Both the position numbers and the translations under genes were made by a program. This document shows, piece by piece, positions 7,153-13,933 of a DNA stretch of 19,761 nt (position 1 is its first letter; each line of letters opens with the position of its first letter). The notes beneath the pieces were generated by a model, which worked only from the letters and a program-made list of their open reading frames with translations, was not told the DNA's origin and made no database searches. Origin of the DNA: Avisuccinivibrio_A sp964651505 (lineage in GTDB: Bacteria; Pseudomonadota; Gammaproteobacteria; Enterobacterales; Succinivibrionaceae); contig CAZYXT010000041.1 of NCBI GenBank assembly GCA_964651505.1, positions 1 through 19,761 of the forward strand, written 5' to 3'.

Positions 7153-8376
7153 ATGGACTATACCCAAAGTTTAGTTGAGCGCTTTTTGCGCTATGCTGCC
7201 ATCCCCTCGCAGTCGGACGCGGCAGCAAGTCAGGTCCCAAGTTCCAGGGGGCAGATGCAGCTTGGAGAGCTTTTGTGCAAGGAGCTCAAACAGCTTTGTC
7301 TGACCGATATCCATCAAGACGAGCACGGCGTGGTCACGGCCTTTTTAAAGGGCAGCGTCAAAGGCGATGTCATCGGCTTTTGCGCTCATCTTGATACCGT
7401 CGATGTGGGATTGTCGCCTGTTATCAAGCCTCAGATCATCGAATATCAAGGCGGGGATGTGCTTTTGAACCAAGAGCTCAACATCTCAATCAAGCTTGAC
7501 GAGCACCCCGAGCTTTCAAAGTATGTCGGGCAGAAGATCATCTTCTCTGACGGCACTTCGGTATTGGGCGCCGACAACAAATCGGCCATAGCCAACATCA
7601 TGACCGCCCTGTCTGTCTTAAAAGAGGAGGGGCGCAATCATCCTGACATCTATATTGCTTTCGTGCCTGACGAGGAAATCGGTCTCAAAGGCGCCAAGGT
7701 TTTGGATTTAAACCGCTTCAAGCCTGATTTTGCCTATACCATCGACTCGTGCGAGCAAGGCGAGATCGTCTTTGAAACCTTTAACGGCGGCGCAGGCGTG
7801 GTGCAAATTGAAGGGGTGACGGCCCATCCCATGTCGGCCAAAGGCGTGATGGTCAATCCCATTTTGGTGGCCTGCGATCTGATTGCCAAGTTTGACCGCC
7901 TGCAAACCCCCGAGCACACCGAGGGCAAGGAGGGTTACATCTGGATCACCGACTGCAAGGCCGATCCTCTGCATTGCACCGTATGGTTTAACATCCGCGA
8001 TTTTGACAAGGTCAAGTTCAGAAGCCGCATGGACTATATTGCCAAGGCGGTGCAGGAGGTGCAAAAAGAGCACCCGCGGGCCAAGCTTGAGGTTACCCTC
8101 ACCGACGTGTACGAGAACATCTCCAACAACGTCAATCCCAAGGACAAGCCCATTGCCCGTTTGTACGAGGCCTTTGATGCGCTTGGGATCGCGCCCAAGA
8201 CTTACTCGATGCGAGGCGGCACCGACGGCTCGGCTTTGTCAGCCCGCGGCATCGTGACCCCCAATTACTTTACGGGCGCTCACAATTTCCACTCTTATGC
8301 AGAGTTTTTGCCCCTCCCTTCCTTTGAAAAGTCTTTGCAGGTCACCTTAAAGCTCATCGAGTTAAGCTGTGCCTGA
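7153..8376 (+). CDS. pepT: Peptidase T, zinc tripeptide aminopeptidase
   Basis: Cytoplasmic M20B metallopeptidase that removes the N-terminal residue from tripeptides; 407 aa against 408 in E. coli. The two-zinc site is complete: H79 and D81 in HLDTVD, bridging D141 in GADNKSA, the general base/ligand pair E174-E175 in PDEEIG, D198 in TIDS, and a C-terminal histidine (H380 in HNFHS). R354 in MRGGTDG matches the substrate-binding arginine. The N-terminus (SLVERFLRYAAIPSQS...QVPSS) matches the family and fixes the ATG despite the unusual ribosome site. It follows the abgT-family gene by 44 bp and ends at a strong terminator. Together with sstT and the NSS cluster it points to growth on peptides and amino acids. 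Confidence 0.96.
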   Translation: MDYTQSLVERFLRYAAIPSQSDAAASQVPSSRGQMQLGELLCKELKQLCLTDIHQDEHGVVTAFLKGSVKGDVIGFCAHLDTVDVGLSPVIKPQIIEYQGGDVLLNQELNISIKLDEHPELSKYVGQKIIFSDGTSVLGADNKSAIANIMTALSVLKEEGRNHPDIYIAFVPDEEIGLKGAKVLDLNRFKPDFAYTIDSCEQGEIVFETFNGGAGVVQIEGVTAHPMSAKGVMVNPILVACDLIAKFDRLQTPEHTEGKEGYIWITDCKADPLHCTVWFNIRDFDKVKFRSRMDYIAKAVQEVQKEHPRAKLEVTLTDVYENISNNVNPKDKPIARLYEAFDALGIAPKTYSMRGGTDGSALSARGIVTPNYFTGAHNFHSYAEFLPLPSFEKSLQVTLKLIELSCA

Positions 8377-8414
8377 CTAAAGCTTTTGGGACAAGACTTG
8401 TCAATATGAAGCTT

Positions 8415-8445
8415 AAAAGCCCGGGGCACAGCACCCCCGGGTTTT
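8415..8445 (+). terminator. Rho-independent terminator after pepT
   Basis: CCCGGGG (8420-8426) pairs with CCCCGGG (8435-8441), followed by TTTT. The A-run at 8415-8418 extends the stem, so it may act in both directions. It separates the abgT-pepT unit from the next gene. Confidence 0.8.
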
Positions 8446-8533
8446 CATTTCACAAGTGCCCAGGCCTTTTCATGGGGTACAATAACTTGCCCTGCTTTTG
8501 GCAGGATCTTGATTTTGGACGCCTTTAAACCTG

Positions 8534-9436
8534 ATGCACGATATTTGGAACCCCTGGCATGGCTGCCTTAAGATCTCTAAAGGGTGCAGACATTGCTACA
8601 TGTACTTTTTGGACAAACAGCGAAGCCAAGACGGCTCCAAGATCTATCGCACCCAAAACTTCGACTACCCTTTGCAAAAAAACCGCAACGGGCAGTACAA
8701 GATAAAAAGCGGGGAGAAGATCAGGGTGTGCATGACCTCAGACTTCTTTTTGGAAGAGGCCGACGCATGGCGCCAAGCGGCCTTTGAGATCATGGCCCAA
8801 AGATCCGATGTGATCTTCTATCTTTTGACCAAACGGGCCTGCCGCATGCAAAAGTACCTGCCTGCAAATTACAAAGAGGGCTTTCCCAATCTGTCCTTTA
8901 ACGTGTCGGCCGAAAACGAAGAGACAGCCAGGCTTAGGGTGCCATATTTGCTTGATCTTCCCTGCCGCCACAAAGGGGTGATGTGCGCTCCGCTCTTAGG
9001 CCCCGTCAATTTGCGGCCATACCTTGCAACCGGGCTTTTAGATGAGGTCATTTGCGGCGGTGAAAACTACGACGGGGCGCGGCCTTGTCATTTTGAGTGG
9101 GTGCTGGATCTTAAAGAGCAGTGTCAAGAGCATGAGGTCAAATTCACCTTCATCGAGCTTGGCTCCTGCTTTGTCAAAAACGGCAAGGTCTACAGGATAG
9201 GCGACAAGCGCCTGCAAAGCTATTATGCCCATAAAGCCGGGGTCAATGTTAAGGGCAGGCCGATAGTCTTTGAACTTACCGACGGCTTGGGGGTGCCGGT
9301 GCCTGAGGATGCCTTGCATAAGCCAAGTTTCGGGCCCGATTGCCAAGGCTGCGGCATGCAGCCTATATGCAACGGGTGCAGCGGTTGCGGCCAATGCAGG
9401 CCTTTTATTCCTCCTGTAAGGCACAAACAGGTTTAA
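8534..9436 (+). CDS. DUF5131 / phage Gp37-Gp68 family protein with Cys-rich tail
   Basis: 300-aa protein of unknown function. It opens WNPWHGCLKISKGCRHCY, giving C11-x6-C18-x2-C21. This is the family's variant of an iron-sulfur/radical-SAM-like motif; enzyme activity is not established. Further family blocks are VCMTSDFFLEEADAWR (65-80), FYLLTKR (95-101), FNVSAENEETARLR (122-135), APLLGPVNL (152-160), VICGGENYDGARP (172-184) and FTFIELGS (204-211). The C-terminus adds six cysteines in 19 residues (270, 273, 279, 282, 285, 288), spaced like a ferredoxin-type cluster. No clear Shine-Dalgarno precedes the ATG; the frame is closed by a TGA at 8510-8512. TACAAT (8478-8483) is a weak -10 candidate. 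Homologues are common in phages, but nothing else phage-like is nearby. Confidence 0.85.
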   Translation: MHDIWNPWHGCLKISKGCRHCYMYFLDKQRSQDGSKIYRTQNFDYPLQKNRNGQYKIKSGEKIRVCMTSDFFLEEADAWRQAAFEIMAQRSDVIFYLLTKRACRMQKYLPANYKEGFPNLSFNVSAENEETARLRVPYLLDLPCRHKGVMCAPLLGPVNLRPYLATGLLDEVICGGENYDGARPCHFEWVLDLKEQCQEHEVKFTFIELGSCFVKNGKVYRIGDKRLQSYYAHKAGVNVKGRPIVFELTDGLGVPVPEDALHKPSFGPDCQGCGMQPICNGCSGCGQCRPFIPPVRHKQV

Positions 9437-9587
9437 AAGCGCTTTTTTCAATCTGTGAAAACCCTGTCTTGAGGCACGCAAGCTCTCAGCGTGCAAGCAA
9501 AAAGCCAGGGGGGACTCATTGATGCAGGGCTCTTTTTTAAGGCACGGGGCAAAGCGCAATTTGTTCTTTAGAACGGCTTTGCACTTG
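9437..9587 (+). other. Gene-free spacer before the rpsO promoter
   Basis: No credible gene. AAAAGCGCTTTTTT (about 9435-9448) is a short palindrome ending in a T-run directly after the DUF5131 stop and may be a weak terminator. GCACGC/GCGTGC (9474-9494) is a 6-bp hairpin with a 9-nt loop and no T-run. A T-rich run at 9531-9538 follows GGGCTC, but I find no good stem for it. Confidence 0.4.
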
Positions 9588-9596
9588 TGTTAAAAT
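9588..9596 (+). promoter_or_regulatory. Extended -10 promoter of rpsO
   Basis: TGTTAAAAT combines the TGn extension with a 5-of-6 -10 box. TTGCAC (9579-9584) is too close to serve as -35, and nothing better stands at 17 bp. The predicted start near 9603 coincides with the first base of the leader hairpin. Confidence 0.55.
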
Positions 9597-9602
9597 TCTA
9601 TG

Positions 9603-9778
9603 TTGCCGTTTTCGGGGTCCCAAGAGGGGTCTTAGGCGGCAAAACAGGACTTGCCCAAGATAAAAGTGCTGCAAACCTCTTGTTTGAGGCAATAAACCTA
9701 AAGGCAGGTCAAAGCTACCCGTCCTGAATTTGTGATCGGAACGGGCGTGTTTATTCACAAAAAACGGAGTATTTTTCT
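9603..9778 (+). promoter_or_regulatory. Structured rpsO leader, candidate S15 autoregulatory RNA
   Basis: The leader of about 176 nt starts with the hairpin TTGCCG/CGGCAA (9603-9608 with 9637-9642). CAGGAC (9645-9650) can pair with GTCCTG (9721-9726), enclosing a small CCTC/GAGG hairpin. Next to the ribosome site, TTTGTGA (9729-9735) pairs with TCACAAA (9755-9761). Its loop contains ACGGG (9741-9745), which complements upstream CCCGT (9718-9722), giving an H-type pseudoknot. CCCGT overlaps the GTCCTG arm, so the two foldings exclude each other. The Shine-Dalgarno CGGAG is at 9765-9769. E. coli S15 represses its own mRNA through a pseudoknot at this place, so function by analogy is likely, but the fold is not the same sequence. 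Confidence 0.6.
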
Positions 9779-10048
9779 ATGTCATTAACTGCCGAAGATA
9801 AGGCTAAGATTGTAGCCGAGTTTGCCCGCGGGGAAGGCGACACCGGTTCGCCTGAAGTTCAAATCGCTCTTTTGTCCTACAGGATCAGCGATCTGCAACC
9901 CCACTTCCAAGCTCACAAGAAGGATCACCACAGCCGCCGCGGTCTGCTTCGCATGGTAGCCCGCCGCCGCAAGCTTCTTGATTATCTTAAGGATAATGAT
10001 TTTGGGCGCTACACCGCAATTGTCGAGAAACTCAAATTGCGTCGCTAG
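9779..10048 (+). CDS. rpsO: 30S ribosomal protein S15
   Basis: Primary 16S rRNA-binding protein of the small-subunit platform; 89 aa, the normal length. The family blocks DTGSPEVQIALLSYRI and HKKDHHSRRGLLRMVARRRKLLDYL are present, and the end is the usual basic KLKLRR. It has a good Shine-Dalgarno (CGGAG, 9 nt before ATG), an own extended -10 promoter and a leader that looks autoregulatory. pnp follows, as in E. coli, but the E. coli upstream neighbours (truB, rbfA, infB) are absent: the gene before it is the unrelated DUF5131 gene. Confidence 0.98.
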   Translation: MSLTAEDKAKIVAEFARGEGDTGSPEVQIALLSYRISDLQPHFQAHKKDHHSRRGLLRMVARRRKLLDYLKDNDFGRYTAIVEKLKLRR

Positions 10049-10058
10049 ACCCGCAAGA

Positions 10059-10091
10059 GGGCGGCAATCAAGAGCCGCCCCGCTTTTTTTT
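10059..10091 (+). terminator. Terminator after rpsO
   Basis: GGGCGGC (10059-10065) pairs with GCCGCCC (10074-10080), and eight T follow at 10084-10091 after CGC. It lies 10 bp past the rpsO stop. In E. coli the same place holds an attenuating terminator that lets part of transcription continue into pnp. Confidence 0.85.
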
Positions 10092-10286
10092 GCTCCACAG
10101 GATTTCTGAAATACAGGAACTGCGTCCCCAAAGAGGGGCAGGGTGAGGGTCGGCTTGAAGCGCCTCGTTCAAGCTTCGGCACCGCCGCACCAAATTAAAA
10201 CGACAGAGGCGCACCGGCCGTCAAGGCGCATATAAAAAACCAGAGGTTCCCTCCCTTATCAGGGGAGGATGAGGAGTTACTTTTTT
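10092..10286 (+). promoter_or_regulatory. Long stem-loop leader of pnp
   Basis: An irregular stem spans 10142-10191: GGTG/CACC (10142-10145 with 10188-10191), GGT/ACC (10148-10150 with 10181-10183) and a 7-bp GCTTGAA/TTCAAGC (10153-10159 with 10168-10174). A second hairpin, CCTCCC/GGGAGG (10250-10255 with 10263-10268), ends just before the pnp Shine-Dalgarno, and its CCTCCC arm could instead mask GAGGAG. E. coli pnp is autoregulated through RNase III cleavage of a leader stem, so this is the expected position. No gene is visible here. Confidence 0.5.
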
Positions 10287-12464
10287 ATGAACTTAAAGCC
10301 TATTACCCGCACATTCAAATACGGCAGGCATACCATCACCTTAGAGACAGGCGCCATCGGGCGTCAGGCAGACTCGGCCGTCATGGCTTCCATGGATGAC
10401 ACCGCCGTCCTGGCCACCGTGGTGTGCAATCGCCGCGAGGTCGTCGAAGGCCGCGACTTTTTCCCGCTGACGGTCAACTATCAGGAAAGGGCTTACGCGG
10501 CAGGACGCATCCCGGTATCGTTCTTCAGAAGAGAAGGCCGCGCCTCAGAAGGCGAGACCTTGATCTCCCGTTTGATCGACCGTCCTTTGCGTCCCCTGTT
10601 CCCCGACGGTTTTGTCAATGAAGTTCAGGTGGTGGTCACCGTAATGTCGGCCAACCCCGAGATCCCCACCGACATCATTTCCATCATTGCCGCATCGGCT
10701 GCCATGGCAAGCTCGGGCTTGCCTTGGAACGGCCCCCTCGGCGCAGCCCGCGTGGGCTATGCCGAGGGCAAGTACATCTTAAATCCCTTAACCTCCGAGC
10801 TTGAGAAGTCCGATCTCGATTTGGTGGTCGCAGGCACCGATCAGGCAGTGGTCATGGTAGAGTCGGAGGCCAACATCCTCTCAGAGGACGTGATGTTAGG
10901 CGCCGTCATGTACGGCCACGAGCAGCAGCAGGCCGTCATCGAGGAGATCAAGGCCTTTGCCCGTGACGCAGGGCGCGAAATGTGGGATTGGAAGAAGCCT
11001 GAGGAAGATCAAGAACTCATCGCCGCCGTCAAGGCTCAGGCCGAGCAGGCCGTGGGCGATGCCTTCATGATCGTCGACAAGCTTGAGCGTCAGAACAAGC
11101 TTGGAGAGATCCGCGACGAAGTTACCGCCAAGCTCAAAGAATCCAAGGAAGAGTGGGCCGAAAAAGACTTGGAAATTGCCAAGATCTTCTTTAACCTCGA
11201 GCGCGACATCGTCAGAGCCAGAATTTTGGCCGGCCAAAAGCGCATCGACGGGCGCACTTTGCGCATGATCCGTCCCATCACCGTGGCCGCAGGCGTCCTG
11301 CCGCGCACCCATGGCAGCGCTTTGTTCACCCGCGGCGAAACTCAGGCCATGGCCACCTGCACCTTGGGCGGCGAGCGCGATGCCCAGACTTTTGAAGACA
11401 TGGCAGGCGTGCGCACCGATCGCTTCATTTTGCACTACAACTTCCCGCCTTACTGCGTGGGCGAGACCGGCATTATCGGCTCTCCCAAGCGCCGCGAGAT
11501 CGGCCACGGGCGTCTGGCCAAGCGCGCCTTGCGCGCCGTGCTGCCTTCTTTGGAGGACTTTCCTTACACCATCCGCGTGGTAAGCGAGATCACCGAATCC
11601 AACGGCTCATCTTCGATGGCCTCAGTCTGCGGCGGCTCTTTGGCCCTGTTTGACGCTGGCGTGCCCTGCAAGGCTGCCGTGGCCGGCATCGCCATGGGTC
11701 TGGTCAAGGAAGAGGACAAGGTTGCCATTTTGACGGACATCATGGGCGATGAAGATCACCTGGGCGACATGGACTTTAAGGTTGCAGGCACCACCGAGGG
11801 CGTCACCGCCTTGCAGATGGACATCAAGACCGACGGCATCACCCGCGAGATCATGCAGCAGGCCCTGACCGATGCCCATGCTGCCAGAATTCATCTGCTG
11901 TCCATCATGGCCAAGGCTCTGCCTGAGCCCCGCGAGGCTTTGTCGGTCTATGCCCCCCGCATCGTGACCATGCAGGTCAACCCCGAGAAGGTCAAGGACA
12001 TCATCGGCAAGGGCGGATTTAACATCCGCTCTTTGCAGTCTGCCACCAGCACCTCCATCGACATCAACGACGAGGGCGTGGTGCGCATCAATGCCCCCAC
12101 CAAGGCCATGGCCGACGAGGCGGTTGCGCGCATCAATCAGCTGCTTGAAGACGTGGTGGTCGGCAAGGACTACGACGGCAAGGTGGTAAGGCTCACCGAC
12201 TTTGGCGCCTTTGTCACCATTTTGCCGGGCCGCGACGGCTTGGTTCACATCTCTCAGATCACCGACGAGCGCATCGACAACATCTCAGACTACCTGAGAG
12301 TAGGCGACAACATCAGAGTGCGCGTGCTCGATATCGACAACACAGGCCGCATCCGCCTGTCCATCAAGGCTTTGATCGAAGAGAAGCTGCAAAAGTTAAA
12401 GCAGGAGCAGACGCAAAAGGAGCAGCAGGATGAAGAGGCTGCAACCGATGCCGGCGGCCAATAA
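10287..12464 (+). CDS. pnp: Polynucleotide phosphorylase
   Basis: Phosphorolytic 3'-5' exoribonuclease, a trimeric ring and degradosome partner of RNase E; 725 aa against 711 in E. coli. Order: RNase PH domain 1 (ITRTFKYGRHTITLETGAIGRQ), all-helical linker, RNase PH domain 2 with D490, D496 and K498 in GDEDHLGDMDFK (matching E. coli D486, D492, K494), KH domain from about 564 (VKDIIGKGGFNIR) and S1 domain from about 626 to 694. The end is a Gln/Glu-rich tail. The ATG at 10287 is preferred: GAGGAG (10271-10276) lies 10 nt before it and the protein then starts MNLKPITRTF. An in-frame ATG at 10269 abuts GGGGAGG with no spacing and would add six residues. Structured leader upstream, terminator downstream. 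Confidence 0.97.
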   Translation: MNLKPITRTFKYGRHTITLETGAIGRQADSAVMASMDDTAVLATVVCNRREVVEGRDFFPLTVNYQERAYAAGRIPVSFFRREGRASEGETLISRLIDRPLRPLFPDGFVNEVQVVVTVMSANPEIPTDIISIIAASAAMASSGLPWNGPLGAARVGYAEGKYILNPLTSELEKSDLDLVVAGTDQAVVMVESEANILSEDVMLGAVMYGHEQQQAVIEEIKAFARDAGREMWDWKKPEEDQELIAAVKAQAEQAVGDAFMIVDKLERQNKLGEIRDEVTAKLKESKEEWAEKDLEIAKIFFNLERDIVRARILAGQKRIDGRTLRMIRPITVAAGVLPRTHGSALFTRGETQAMATCTLGGERDAQTFEDMAGVRTDRFILHYNFPPYCVGETGIIGSPKRREIGHGRLAKRALRAVLPSLEDFPYTIRVVSEITESNGSSSMASVCGGSLALFDAGVPCKAAVAGIAMGLVKEEDKVAILTDIMGDEDHLGDMDFKVAGTTEGVTALQMDIKTDGITREIMQQALTDAHAARIHLLSIMAKALPEPREALSVYAPRIVTMQVNPEKVKDIIGKGGFNIRSLQSATSTSIDINDEGVVRINAPTKAMADEAVARINQLLEDVVVGKDYDGKVVRLTDFGAFVTILPGRDGLVHISQITDERIDNISDYLRVGDNIRVRVLDIDNTGRIRLSIKALIEEKLQKLKQEQTQKEQQDEEAATDAGGQ

Positions 12465-12483
12465 TTTTTAACGATTTTCCTGC

Positions 12484-12518
12484 AAGCCCGGAGAGAATAG
12501 TCTTCGGGCTTTCTTGTT
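12484..12518 (+). terminator. Terminator after pnp
   Basis: AAGCCCGGAGA (12484-12494) pairs with TCTTCGGGCTT (12501-12511) over 11 positions with one G-T wobble and a GAATAG loop. It is followed by TCTTGTTT, a broken T-run. Some read-through into the transporter cluster is possible, because I see no strong promoter in the 30 bp that remain. Confidence 0.65.
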
Positions 12519-12550
12519 TCATGCTTCTCTTGCATTAAGGTAATGTAAAT

Positions 12551-13927
12551 ATGGCTACACGTGAGCATTTCTCATCGCGCTTGGGTTTTGTGCTGATTGC
12601 CGCAGGTTGTGCCATCGGTTTGGGCAATGTGTGGCGTTTCCCCTTCATCACAGGACAATACGGCGGTGCCCTGTTCGTTCTTATTTACATAGGGTTTTTG
12701 CTGTTTTTCGGTCTGCCCCTTCTGACCATGGAGCTTGCCATAGGTCGCGCCTCGCGCAGCTCGCTTGCATTCTCCTTTGAGATTTTGGCCTGCAATCCTA
12801 AAACCAAATGGCGCTACAACAAGTATTGGATGATCGCAGGCAACTATGTGCTGATGTCATTTTACACGGTGGTGACAGGCTGGATGCTCTATTATTGCAT
12901 CAGAGGCTTCACGGGCGAATTTGGCGTTAATGCCTCAGCTGCCGATGCAGGCGCGGCCTTCAACTCCATGCTCTCATCCCCCTCTGACATGATGATGAGC
13001 ACCATCGCCGTTGCCGCCGCGGGGTTTGGCATTTGCGCCTGCGGCTTGCGCAAGGGCGTGGAAAGAGTGACCAAGCCCATGATGATCCTCTTGTTTGTCC
13101 TTTTGATTTTCCTGGCCTTGCGCTCCTTTACCCTCGAGGGGTTCTCAGAGGGCATGGCTTTTTATCTGATGCCGTCTTTGGATGGCTTCAAAAATTACGG
13201 CGTGCTTGAGGTTTTGTCTGCTGCCATGGCCCAATCCTTCTTTACGCTGTCCATCGGCATCGGCGCCATTCAGATCTTCGGCACCTACATGAACAGCGAA
13301 AACACCCTGGTCAAAGAGGGCGTTTCCATCTTGGCCTTGGACTCCACGGTGGCTTTGTTGTCAGGCATCATCATTTTCCCGGCCTGCTTCTCCTACGACG
13401 TGGAGCCCGGGCAGGGGCCGGGGCTCATCTTCGTGACACTGGTGTCGGTGTTCTCGCACATGGAAAACGGCGGCTTTTGGGGCGGTTTCTTCTTTTTGTT
13501 CATGCTCTTTGCCGCCCAATCCACCCTGATTGCCGTGTTTGAAAACATCATCGCCATCACCATGGAGCTGTTTCACACTTCAAGGCGCCGCTCGGTCATG
13601 ATGAATTTTGCGTTTATCATGGTGCTCTCACTGCCTTGCCTGTTCGGATTTAATCTCCTCTCGGATGTGCATCCTTTGGGCGGCAGCTCGACCTTCCTTG
13701 ATCTTGAGGACTTTATCATCTCCTACAACATCCTGCCTTTGGGCGCCATGGCCTATCTTGCCTTTATCACCTGGCGCGGCGGCTGGGGCTTTGACAAGTA
13801 TTTGCAGGAGGCCAATCGCGGCAGCGGCCCTAAGATCCCCTCCTGGGGCGTGACTTACTGCCGCTTCTTGCTGCCTTTGGTGATTTTCCTTTTGGTATTA
13901 AACTGCTACGTGGTAACCTTTGGATAA
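12551..13927 (+). CDS. NSS/SNF-family sodium-dependent amino acid transporter, paralog 1
   Basis: 458-aa inner-membrane symporter of the LeuT fold. Length and the end of the protein suggest 11 membrane segments, as in bacterial Tyt1-type members, not 12. TM1 carries GCAIGLGNVWRFP with N26 and R29 (LeuT N27, R30); G23 stands at the LeuT G24 position, pointing to amino acid and not monoamine substrates. Y105 matches LeuT Y108. The unwound TM6 reads FFTLSIGIG (T232; I237 at the LeuT F259 position). D264 replaces LeuT N286 and A268 replaces E290. The TM8 sodium-2 site is AAQST (321-325). The substrate is unknown. The Shine-Dalgarno TAAGG lies about 10 nt before the ATG. First of three tandem copies; copy 2 starts 6 bp after it. 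Confidence 0.92.
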   Translation: MATREHFSSRLGFVLIAAGCAIGLGNVWRFPFITGQYGGALFVLIYIGFLLFFGLPLLTMELAIGRASRSSLAFSFEILACNPKTKWRYNKYWMIAGNYVLMSFYTVVTGWMLYYCIRGFTGEFGVNASAADAGAAFNSMLSSPSDMMMSTIAVAAAGFGICACGLRKGVERVTKPMMILLFVLLIFLALRSFTLEGFSEGMAFYLMPSLDGFKNYGVLEVLSAAMAQSFFTLSIGIGAIQIFGTYMNSENTLVKEGVSILALDSTVALLSGIIIFPACFSYDVEPGQGPGLIFVTLVSVFSHMENGGFWGGFFFLFMLFAAQSTLIAVFENIIAITMELFHTSRRRSVMMNFAFIMVLSLPCLFGFNLLSDVHPLGGSSTFLDLEDFIISYNILPLGAMAYLAFITWRGGWGFDKYLQEANRGSGPKIPSWGVTYCRFLLPLVIFLLVLNCYVVTFG

Positions 13928-13933
13928 TAAATT

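Noticed and set aside
8534..9436. Remnant prophage or defence island
   Set aside because: Only a single phage-like gene, with no integrase, structural gene or nuclease, and no att-like repeats at the tRNA genes inside the window.
9038..9559. Minus-strand frame of 173 codons opposite the DUF5131 gene
   Set aside because: The plus strand has all DUF5131 blocks; the opposite frame has no recognisable protein.
5286..9761. TTTGTGA...TCACAAA at 5286-5316 and again at 9729-9761 as one shared regulatory element
   Set aside because: The spacers are 17 and 19 bp with unrelated content, and the second is explained as an RNA stem in the rpsO leader. Probably coincidence.
10269..10286. Upstream ATG as the pnp start
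   Set aside because: GGGGAGG touches the ATG with no spacing; the ATG at 10287 has GAGGAG at 10 nt and gives the usual N-terminus.
10896..12248. Two minus-strand frames of over 200 codons opposite pnp
   Set aside because: Both are antisense to strongly conserved PNPase sequence; GC-rich codon bias alone keeps the frames open.
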